64,000 nt of DNA from Asanoa ferruginea. GTDB lineage: Bacteria; Actinomycetota; Actinomycetes; Mycobacteriales; Micromonosporaceae. Of this stretch, positions 1 through 7,786 are shown one piece after another. Below the pieces are notes generated by a model. The model was not told the DNA's origin and did not search any database. It saw only the letters and a list, made by a program, of their open reading frames with translations. The position numbers were made by a program, and so were the translations under genes. The first letter of the stretch is position 1, and each line of letters opens with the position of its first letter. The stretch lies in the NCBI RefSeq assembly GCF_003387075.1, contig NZ_QUMQ01000001.1, positions 1,984,001 to 2,048,000 on the forward strand, given 5' to 3'.

Positions 1-3000
1 CCACTCGATTGCCGCGATCTCTCCGGCAAGACCAATTGCGCCCATCTGCGCGTCTGAGGGCCGGAGTCGCCTTGCGGCGGTCGTGCCAGTACGGCCCGGG
101 CTGGGAAATCTGTTCCTGGGCAGGTCGCGTTCGACGAGGAATGCGTTGCCGTCGGAGTTTCGGAACTCTGACGTGGCACTGGCGCGGACGGCGGCGGCGA
201 TCTGTGCATAGTTCGACTCGTCTGCAAGGACCGGCGTGCCGTCGATCGTGATGGTCCGACGTTCCTGCTCGTGGTGGCGACGCAACTGCTCCTGCTCACT
301 CTGCGCGCGGGCCAACGCCTCGGGCGGTAGGCCCAAGGCGTGGGTCTCGACGCTCACCGGCATGTCGGTGGGCCAGCGTCCGCTACTGGCGAGCCACGTC
401 AAGAAGCGGTCCTGGCCGACAGGCTCGAAGTCCAGCATTCCCGTCGCGGCCGCCGCGTCGGCGATTTTGGTCCTGTCTCCGGGCAGATTGGACGCTGCCT
501 GGTGCCTAAAGTCTTCGTACGCGCGGATAATCTCCGCGGCCCTACCCGTCCACTCCATCACGCGCGCGCGGTTGTCCGTGAGGAGTTTCTCGACGGGCTC
601 AAGGATGTATTTCTCCTCGAGGTCTGTAGCCCCAGCGGCGGTAAGCCATTTGTTGACCTGGGCAAGCATCAGTTCGTCAGGGACCGTCGGATAGTGATCG
701 TTCGGCCAATTTGGATCCGGCACCAGGGTGGTCATTGCTCGATGCTCGACGTAATGATCCAACGTCTGGCCGGCGTGAAAGTTGGGAAGGTACGCAACCC
801 GAAGTGCGTCGAGGATGCGCGATGCGCGTGTAGAGGTGAAATGGCGGAACTGTTGCGCGATCCCGGCGGGGTCCTTAAGCGGTTGATACGGGGCGCCTAG
901 TCGTTCGATGGCGGTGTTGAGGTCCTGCAGCTCGATGCCAAGTAGTCGTCGGGCAGTGTCGAGCCCTTCACCTGCGGACTGGAGGAGCATTTGCGGTGAA
1001 GCGTTGCCAGTTCGCGTGCATAGCCAGAGCGCGATGTCGACGGGTGCGAGCGAGGTTTCGTCGCCAGCATTGAGCTGACGGGCGAGGGTGTGATCGAACA
1101 CGGCCACAAGTGGTACCAGTACCTCGAGGCTGATCTCGTCTGGCCGGCGGATCGCGGCCCGGACCTCCTCAACGCGCTTGACTGGCTCGCCGAGCGCCGC
1201 AGCGATCGCAAACGAGGAAGGTGTTTGCGTCAGTCCGTACCCGGCTTCATCCAGCTCGGAGAGCGCGACGCGTAGGGCGTCACCGAGGCCCGGGTAGGCG
1301 AGCAGCTCGCCGATGGCCGGGGTCGCTCGTGCTAAGAGCCCCAGATAATTGCCACCTTGTGGCGGCACGACGAGGACCGTGGGGTACTCGTCGTCGTTTA
1401 CGGCAAGATAGCGGGTGCCACCCATGGCGGCCGCAACGACGTCTGCGTCAATGCTCGCCTCGATGCTGGCGGCGGTGACGAGGCGGATCCGGCGCAGTCT
1501 GGTGATCAGGCGACGCAGAGCGTCTGGCCCAGCGCTTCGAACACGCTGTAGCCGGAGTTCGATGACGGCAGCGACGAGGTCAACAAGCCACACGTGCTCT
1601 GGCTGGACGAGCAGCGGCGAGTCGGCGCTCGGCGTGAAGGGGGCCGAGTCGACGCGGACGGTTGGCTTCAGGTCAGATACTCGCCGGACACGGGCGCCGA
1701 AAGAGTCGATAAGACGGCCAGCGATGACTCCTGCCGCACTATGACGCAACCGCAATACGGGATGATCGGTGTATTCAAGAAGCTGAAGTCGCTGACGTTC
1801 GTCGACGTCCTGTACAAACAGGGGGCCGCCGAAGCTGGGGTCGGCTATGTCGATCACCTGCAAGGTTGCCCCGCGTGTAACCACCACCGGGGCCCCGCTG
1901 GCGCCGTCGAGGGGACTGCCGCGGGGAGTCTCCGATACGGCTGTGACCCATGCGTCTTCGTAGGCGGCACGGAATTGTGGCAGCACGGTCGGCGGCACCT
2001 GCCCAGCTTCCAGTAGGTGCGCGAGCAGAAGGACGCGGTCGGCGGCTGTTGCGCGATCGTCCCAGCTACGCACCCCGAAGCCACGGATGCGAGCTTCGGC
2101 GCGCGGCGACGCGTTCAGCAGGCGGCGAACTTGGGACGCGATGACGGAGGCGAACGGTGGGGCGTCGTCCGAGTGTGACCACGCGTTCCGCGCGCAGTCG
2201 TAGGTGTACTTTGTTCGTTCGCCCGGCGCGGAGATCGGGAGCCATTTCTCTTCGACGAGGAACGCAGCGACGGGCGTAGGAAGGCTGAAGCTGTCAGCAG
2301 GATTGCTGTGCCGACGGAGTACGACGGTGAGGGTCTCGTCCGGCCATGACGCCAGACCATGCGCAATGAGCCGCGCGTACGCGAACTTCGCCAGCGGAGG
2401 AAACCTGTCATGATCATCTTGGCCGGCTAGTCGGTAGAGGGGCGTTCGACTGAGGTAGAACGTGTAGGGACGTAGACCATTCGGTAGATCACGACGCAGT
2501 TTGCGCAGCCACGCTCCAGCGGTGGCCTCTGTGAGTGTGGCCGGTGGCTCGAGCCAGGCATGTTCGAACACGCGGCCTTCCGCCCGCAACGTCGAGTCGG
2601 GTACGGGTTCCGGACGCAAACCCGTTCGCACACCGATAGCGACCAGGAAATCACGCATGCGCTTGCGATCGTATTCACGGAACGGGCTCTCGTTGGGGCC
2701 AACAATGAGCCGTCGGTCGACGTCGGCCATGTCGGCGGACTCGTCTCGTGTGCGATTGAGGAGGTCGTCCAGGAGCGTCACGTCGTCGCCGCCCCACAGC
2801 TTCGACATGTACGCCTGCGCCGCGGGTAGCCAGCGGCCGTCCCGGCAAGGGACGAGGAGGCCCATTCTTGAGATGTCCTGCCAGGGCGGGTCGTCGCGGC
2901 TGATTGCGAAGCGGAATGTCCACAGCAGTACGTCCGAGGCCAGGGTTTGCCGGCGTGCGAGCTCGCCGCCTATGACGGGCAGCAGATCGGTCGCCCGGTA

Positions 3001-4935
3001 CTCCCTGACGAGGCCATCTTCCAGCATGCGGCGGCCGGTGCGCTTGCTGGTGACGGCGCCTGTCCGTCGGTTCCATGGGATGTCCGAGGAAACGAAGAAC
3101 AGCCTGCGGCGCAAACTGGGCGGCGGCTTTAGATCGTCATCGGCCGAGCTCGCGGCGTCGATGTCGGACTTCGGGGAAAAGAACGCGATGGCTGCGTTGT
3201 TGTCTTTGCCGCCGTTGCACGGACGGAGCTTGCGGTCATCATCGATCAGAATCTTCCGCCCCTGCAGAGCCACGACGGGGCGGACGCTTGCGAGGTCGTC
3301 GTAGAAGTTGCCCCACATATCCGGGTCGAACGGTTCCGAAGCCAGCGCGTGCGCGACCTGTTCTGCCCAGTCCGCGATCTCGCCTCCGGTCGGGGTGAGG
3401 CGCCGGTTCGCGAGGAGTTGTGCTGCTACCTCGAGCCGTTTCACACGCTGTTTCGAGACGGTCGTCGGAAGCAGCGGCGCGTGCGCGCTGGCCGCGAGCT
3501 GGCCGGTCGTCAGGACGGTCCGGTTTCCGTCATCCCAGGTGTACACCTGCGAGAGGGACGACCGGGGATCGTTTGGGCCATGGCCGTGCACGGGAACGAC
3601 GAGAGCGGTGGCCACGTCGTGACCGAGCTGAGTAAATGCGGACTTCAGCCGGTCCGCTCCCGCAGCCGTCCAACTGAGCAGGTCCACGACCGTGTCGCTG
3701 CCGACGGTCAGCTCGGCGGACGAAGCGGCGAGCAGTATTTCTGCGCATAGAGCGGCGATTTCGTTTAGCAGTGTGTCGTTAAGCGGAATGGACTGCTCGA
3801 GGCTAACTCTGGCTAGCTTCGCGAAGAACGGTGCGTTGACGTGTGCGTGCAGCGGTGCGTGTGCGTCCTGGCCCATCGGCAGGTAGGTGTAGAGGCGGCC
3901 GCCGGCGAGGTCGGTGTCGAGGCGGGCGGCTATCGAGATGTGGGCATCGCCACGCCAGCCCTCCCAGCCCTCGCTGATGTGATCTCCGGCGATGCTGCGC
4001 CGAATGGCATCATTGAATGTGTCGGCTGCGACCGCCTTGTCCGCCACGAGGTACGTACCGGCGCGGCCAAGGTCCACGGTGGAGACGGTGACACCAGCCA
4101 CGAGGTCCGCGACGTGCGTTTCATGACGGTGCAGGACCGACCTGGCTGTCTGCTGCTCCCGGGTGGTCTCAATTGTGAGCTCGGCGATGCGGCGGAGGAA
4201 AAGCAGCGTCGGCGGGGTCTGGTTAAGGAGGCTCAGCTGCGCCGCCGCGTCGACGCGTCCTTCGTCGTTCCGGAGCGGAAGACGAACGACCGTGACGTAT
4301 CCCTCGGAGAGCAGGGCGTCTACCGGGGCTGGTCGGTGTGGTTGTGGTATCGGCAAGCAGAGGTGGAAGACGTCGCGTTCCACCTCCGCCGAGATGTCGG
4401 CAACCCCGTCGGTGAAGCCCATCTTCTCAAGTTGACCGCGGACGTCGTTCACTGTTGCGAACCGGAAGCAATACGCCTGTCGCGGGTCCTCCGCAGTCGA
4501 GTACACCTCTGGCGTCCGTGACAGTTGTAGGACGGACTTGAAGCCGATTCCCTTGTTGCCGATCCCTTCTTCCAGTCGTTTGTCGGACTGTGCGATGTCG
4601 CTGATCGCGTCGAAGTTGCTGTCGGTAAACCCGCAGCCAGTGTTCGCGACGTAAACGACTCCGTGATCACCCTCGTCGTAGTCGAGGCGGACGAGGATGC
4701 GGCCTGCCCGATCGCCCGGGTCGTGAGCGTCGTGAGCGTTTTGCACAAGCTCGACCAGCGCCCGGTGCTCATAGTCCCGAACCGCCTGCTCGATCAAGTT
4801 TTTGAGGCTACGAGACAGGTTCCAGCTGTCCTTAGAGTCCAGGTACGAACGAATCCGCCCCTGGGTCTTGTTCTCGATCCGGCGCCAGCACAGCCCCGCG
4901 TCCTGTTCGGACGCCGCGTACTCGATCTGGGTCAC
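1..4935 (-). CDS. Giant GHKL (Hsp90/sacsin-like) ATPase, C-terminus outside the window
   Basis: An uninterrupted reading frame starts with GTG at 4935 and runs off the left edge, giving 1645 visible codons. The N-terminus carries a GHKL ATP-binding fold: an N-box ELVQNAHDA near residues 62-70, an ANTGCGF G1 box near 97-103, and GNKGIGFKSV near 126-135. This arrangement is typical of sacsin-type N-terminal ATPase domains. The rest is a long helical, repeat-free body with no membrane segment seen. The last visible residues, IGLAGEIAAIEW, resemble the beginning of a DUF3883 (NO VEIN C-terminal, restriction-endonuclease-like) domain, which would lie just outside; that is inference. Proteins of this architecture are large stand-alone ATPases often found in accessory islands, and a defence role is possible but unproven. 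The ATPase call is secure; the function is unknown. Confidence 0.85.
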   Translation of the reverse strand, partial: MTQIEYAASEQDAGLCWRRIENKTQGRIRSYLDSKDSWNLSRSLKNLIEQAVRDYEHRALVELVQNAHDAHDPGDRAGRILVRLDYDEGDHGVVYVANTGCGFTDSNFDAISDIAQSDKRLEEGIGNKGIGFKSVLQLSRTPEVYSTAEDPRQAYCFRFATVNDVRGQLEKMGFTDGVADISAEVERDVFHLCLPIPQPHRPAPVDALLSEGYVTVVRLPLRNDEGRVDAAAQLSLLNQTPPTLLFLRRIAELTIETTREQQTARSVLHRHETHVADLVAGVTVSTVDLGRAGTYLVADKAVAADTFNDAIRRSIAGDHISEGWEGWRGDAHISIAARLDTDLAGGRLYTYLPMGQDAHAPLHAHVNAPFFAKLARVSLEQSIPLNDTLLNEIAALCAEILLAASSAELTVGSDTVVDLLSWTAAGADRLKSAFTQLGHDVATALVVPVHGHGPNDPRSSLSQVYTWDDGNRTVLTTGQLAASAHAPLLPTTVSKQRVKRLEVAAQLLANRRLTPTGGEIADWAEQVAHALASEPFDPDMWGNFYDDLASVRPVVALQGRKILIDDDRKLRPCNGGKDNNAAIAFFSPKSDIDAASSADDDLKPPPSLRRRLFFVSSDIPWNRRTGAVTSKRTGRRMLEDGLVREYRATDLLPVIGGELARRQTLASDVLLWTFRFAISRDDPPWQDISRMGLLVPCRDGRWLPAAQAYMSKLWGGDDVTLLDDLLNRTRDESADMADVDRRLIVGPNESPFREYDRKRMRDFLVAIGVRTGLRPEPVPDSTLRAEGRVFEHAWLEPPATLTEATAGAWLRKLRRDLPNGLRPYTFYLSRTPLYRLAGQDDHDRFPPLAKFAYARLIAHGLASWPDETLTVVLRRHSNPADSFSLPTPVAAFLVEEKWLPISAPGERTKYTYDCARNAWSHSDDAPPFASVIASQVRRLLNASPRAEARIRGFGVRSWDDRATAADRVLLLAHLLEAGQVPPTVLPQFRAAYEDAWVTAVSETPRGSPLDGASGAPVVVTRGATLQVIDIADPSFGGPLFVQDVDERQRLQLLEYTDHPVLRLRHSAAGVIAGRLIDSFGARVRRVSDLKPTVRVDSAPFTPSADSPLLVQPEHVWLVDLVAAVIELRLQRVRSAGPDALRRLITRLRRIRLVTAASIEASIDADVVAAAMGGTRYLAVNDDEYPTVLVVPPQGGNYLGLLARATPAIGELLAYPGLGDALRVALSELDEAGYGLTQTPSSFAIAAALGEPVKRVEEVRAAIRRPDEISLEVLVPLVAVFDHTLARQLNAGDETSLAPVDIALWLCTRTGNASPQMLLQSAGEGLDTARRLLGIELQDLNTAIERLGAPYQPLKDPAGIAQQFRHFTSTRASRILDALRVAYLPNFHAGQTLDHYVEHRAMTTLVPDPNWPNDHYPTVPDELMLAQVNKWLTAAGATDLEEKYILEPVEKLLTDNRARVMEWTGRAAEIIRAYEDFRHQAASNLPGDRTKIADAAAATGMLDFEPVGQDRFLTWLASSGRWPTDMPVSVETHALGLPPEALARAQSEQEQLRRHHEQERRTITIDGTPVLADESNYAQIAAAVRASATSEFRNSDGNAFLVERDLPRNRFPSPGRTGTTAARRLRPSDAQMGAIGLAGEIAAIEW

Positions 4936-5376
4936 GGCTAGAGCGTGACACCGCGGTACGACAGTTTGGCCCGGAGAACTAGGTGACCAATGGCGCCGAA
5001 CGGACCGGATGGACGGACCGGCGAGCGTTGCCCCCGCAGGCTACGAAGCGCCTCGGTTCCGCAGCGATGTCCATCGACCCGCGCCCAGTTGAGTTGGGAA
5101 GTCTGGCACTCGTCCGCTACCGGCGGTTGCGGGGGGCCGACCCTAGCCGTGGCGCCCAAAGGCCCAGGACGTTCTGCCAGTTGGACACTGCCGGTTCTAC
5201 CAGCCAAGCGAGTCGGGGTGTCGAACTCGGTGGACAGAATCCGACGATCCGGAGGCCGACAACGGCCGACCAATGGCAGGTCAGGAATCGATCCACCGAG
5301 TCGCACCGCCCGCACACAAAGTCGCGAGCTCCATAGCCACGCCTGTGTAGGTGGCGGAGTAGTCGGATTTGACTGG
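4936..5376. other. 441-bp intergenic gap between two minus-strand genes
   Basis: This gap lies upstream of the giant ATPase gene and downstream of the S1-protease gene, so it should hold the ATPase promoter and the protease terminator. I see no tRNA, no strong hairpin with a T-run and no convincing coding frame. Short overlapping frames on both strands have no recognisable motif or ribosome binding site. Confidence 0.5.
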
Positions 5377-6513
5377 CTACTCGTGGTACTCGAAGCCTCC
5401 TAGCTCAGTATCCAGGTTCATGATGCTGCTGAAGACGTAGCTAGTCGGCGTTGACCCGTCGGCAGTGACTGGGCCGCCCCACAAGACACCGATAAGTCTT
5501 ACCGAACCGTCCGACTCGGTGACGAAGACCGGGGATCCGCTGTCTCCATGGTCCGCCGCCGCCGCGACAAAGTATTGGCAGAGCAGGGTGATGGAGTCAG
5601 GTGCATTCGCGTTGACGCAAGTTCGGGTTACTTCGCCTCTTGTTTGCCCGGTACGAAAGCCGACTTTTTCCACCGCGATCCCCTGTGCGGCACCGTCCAT
5701 CACATCGGAAATTTGCAGGAAATCATTTGGTGATCCAAGGACCGAAGAGCATGGTGTTAGAGTACATGTCGCGATCGGCTTTGCGATTTGACCGACGACG
5801 CCGACCGTGCTGCTGTCAAAGGAGGCGAACGCGGCATCGCTTAACCTGCATATCCTTCCGGTCGGACAGCCGGCGGGTGCGGTTCCGCTGGCCGGCATGG
5901 GCGTTGGAACAACCTCGGGCCTCGTAAATCCAGCAGGATCGATCGCCTCTCGCGCGATGAAGTCCGAGCTGAACAAAGCTCCACCGGCTTGGAAGAATTC
6001 AATGCCGTCCACAGAGTTGCGAGACCGAGTGCAATGCGAGTTCGTCAGGAGCCCCTTTTTTTGGAGTGCGCTGCTGAACACCACAGCGGTCATGGTGCAG
6101 TAGGCGCCGTCCTCGTTCTCGACGCGGAGGCCACCCTTGGCCGGCCGAACTTTGCTACTCAAGTCATCGTAGTAGTCAATCGTTGAGGTCTCCTCGATCT
6201 GCAACGCACTAGACGGTACGCCATGAAGCGAAGCAAACGACAGTACCGCAGCTTTAATGGACTGGTTCGTTACCCCGACTACCGCGCATTGGCAATTCTC
6301 GTCAGCGTCTATAAACACCACGCCAGGAAGGTTCAGTACGTCAGCAAGGATTACCTTGTATTCTTCCAAGTTTCGAATTTGAACTGCACTCGATGATGGA
6401 GGATTGGAGTTGGTGCCGCTAGGTGGGCCAGTCGAGTTTCCGTCACTTGTGGTTGAACATGCCGCAGCGGTTGTTAACAACAGTAGAGCGGGCACTAGTC
6501 GGCGCTTTCGCAT
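5377..6513 (-). CDS. Secreted lipoprotein S1-family (trypsin-like) serine protease
   Basis: The product is 378 aa. It begins with a lipoprotein signal peptide (basic start, hydrophobic stretch, Cys near residue 19) and a Ser/Pro/Asn-rich linker to about residue 43, so it should be anchored outside the membrane. Residues 45-115 look like a small propeptide-type domain. The chymotrypsin-fold catalytic part has TNSHC (His near 160), RLSDAAF (probable Asp near 226) and HGDSGSP (Ser near 325). Paired cysteines suggest disulfides. The ATG at 6513 is preceded by an AGAGGTG ribosome site. It follows another lipoprotein gene 73 bp upstream on the same strand, probably one operon. Codon use is more AT-rich than most of the window. 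Substrate unknown. Confidence 0.85.
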   Translation of the reverse strand: MRKRRLVPALLLLTTAAACSTTSDGNSTGPPSGTNSNPPSSSAVQIRNLEEYKVILADVLNLPGVVFIDADENCQCAVVGVTNQSIKAAVLSFASLHGVPSSALQIEETSTIDYYDDLSSKVRPAKGGLRVENEDGAYCTMTAVVFSSALQKKGLLTNSHCTRSRNSVDGIEFFQAGGALFSSDFIAREAIDPAGFTRPEVVPTPMPASGTAPAGCPTGRICRLSDAAFASFDSSTVGVVGQIAKPIATCTLTPCSSVLGSPNDFLQISDVMDGAAQGIAVEKVGFRTGQTRGEVTRTCVNANAPDSITLLCQYFVAAAADHGDSGSPVFVTESDGSVRLIGVLWGGPVTADGSTPTSYVFSSIMNLDTELGGFEYHE

Positions 6514-6586
6514 AATGCACCTCTGAAACGATAGGTGGTCTTCGCGTAAGACGGAATTCCCGTTCGCCGCGCTCGCGGCAGGCAGG

Positions 6587-7540
6587 TCAGCGGCGACACG
6601 GGCCTAGCGTTACCGTGCAGTTGTTATTAAGACGCTGCACGAGATCCTGAGCCGACGACAGGCTACAACTCATCTGAGTCCACTCGCTGGCGTAGTCGCC
6701 GAGCGAGCCGCCAGGGCATTTCACGCAGAATGTAAACAGGCGCGGTTGGCCATCTGCGTTTTCGGGGCATGGCGGCGGACTCGTTACCAAGAGTTCTGAC
6801 TCGATCTGGCTAACGTCGCGCAGTGCGTTGTAAGCTCGGAGGCTGAACTTGGTGTGCTGCGTCACGACAATTGACTTAGAACCCTCTATGGTCTCGGCCT
6901 GCCCGGGTGCAGTTTCCTCGTGGACGATGCCGCCAGACTCGTAGAGCTCGACCTTCTTGCAGTCGAGCACCCGCCAAGCAACGTCTGCAGAGCTTCCAAC
7001 TTGGACACTGCGGGGGACGGTAAATATCCTAATGTCGGGCTTCCGTCGGATGTTCACTACGGTAAGATCTGTGGATCGCTGCTCGTCGGCCGTGCCCTTA
7101 TGTGCAGGATTTATACTGCGTTCCTGGAGTCTGTACGTTACCTTTCTCAGGTGTGCCTGGATGGCTGGGTCAACTTTGGGAGCGATGATGTACCGGGTGC
7201 GCGTGATTGAGGCTTGCTCGTCATGGCTCAGATCCGTTGGGACATAGGTGGTTCGATTGCCGTTATCCGGATTCTCTCCGTCAAAACGCGCTACGGGAAG
7301 CCCATCCTCATAGACGGTCAACTCGTTCAGGAGAGCGTGATCAACCACTAGCTCAAAACTGTGCCCATCGCTGTAGTAATTGGGATCGCTTGGCCAGCTA
7401 ACAAGCTTTGCGGTTTCTCTAATTTGTGGTGGTTGGGCAGCCGGCGCATTCATCGCAGCATCGCAGCCGGTGATCGGCCACAGCAGCGCGAACGCCAACG
7501 TAGTGGACAGGCCGGCGCGAAACGACCTTCGCTTCAGCAT
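6587..7540 (-). CDS. Lipoprotein of unknown function
   Basis: I start this at the ATG at 7540, which has a GAGGAGA ribosome site; the open frame extends further upstream but without a signal or a ribosome site. The 317-aa product starts with basic residues and a hydrophobic stretch ending in PITGC, a lipobox with Cys near residue 26. The mature part is polar, rich in beta-prone sequence, and has a C-terminal cluster of cysteines in two pairs. I recognise no enzyme motif. It lies 73 bp upstream of the S1-protease lipoprotein and shares its lower GC, so the two are probably co-transcribed and came in together. It might be a partner or substrate of that protease, but nothing in the sequence proves it. 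Confidence 0.75.
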   Translation of the reverse strand: MLKRRSFRAGLSTTLAFALLWPITGCDAAMNAPAAQPPQIRETAKLVSWPSDPNYYSDGHSFELVVDHALLNELTVYEDGLPVARFDGENPDNGNRTTYVPTDLSHDEQASITRTRYIIAPKVDPAIQAHLRKVTYRLQERSINPAHKGTADEQRSTDLTVVNIRRKPDIRIFTVPRSVQVGSSADVAWRVLDCKKVELYESGGIVHEETAPGQAETIEGSKSIVVTQHTKFSLRAYNALRDVSQIESELLVTSPPPCPENADGQPRLFTFCVKCPGGSLGDYASEWTQMSCSLSSAQDLVQRLNNNCTVTLGPCRR

Positions 7541-7786
7541 GATTCTCTCCTCGCGGGCCAGTCCTCGGGCACGGTGAGTCAAATTCCCGAGGTGACAGTG
7601 CAGGTTGTAGCAGCCGCACGTGCTTCCAGTGCAGAGAGCGTGCCGCGTCCCCCGGACAGTAATGACGGTGAATGGCCGACGAATCAGGGAAACCCCGTGT
7701 CGGACCCCGTCAGCTTTAGATCGAGCCCACCGCGGTGACGCGACTGCCCTCAACATGACTCGTCGCGACCTCTCTCCGCGGCCGTT

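Noticed and set aside
4936-5376. Small genes or a tRNA in the gap next to the giant ATPase
   Set aside because: No cloverleaf could be formed by eye, and the short frames on both strands have neither ribosome sites nor protein-like composition.
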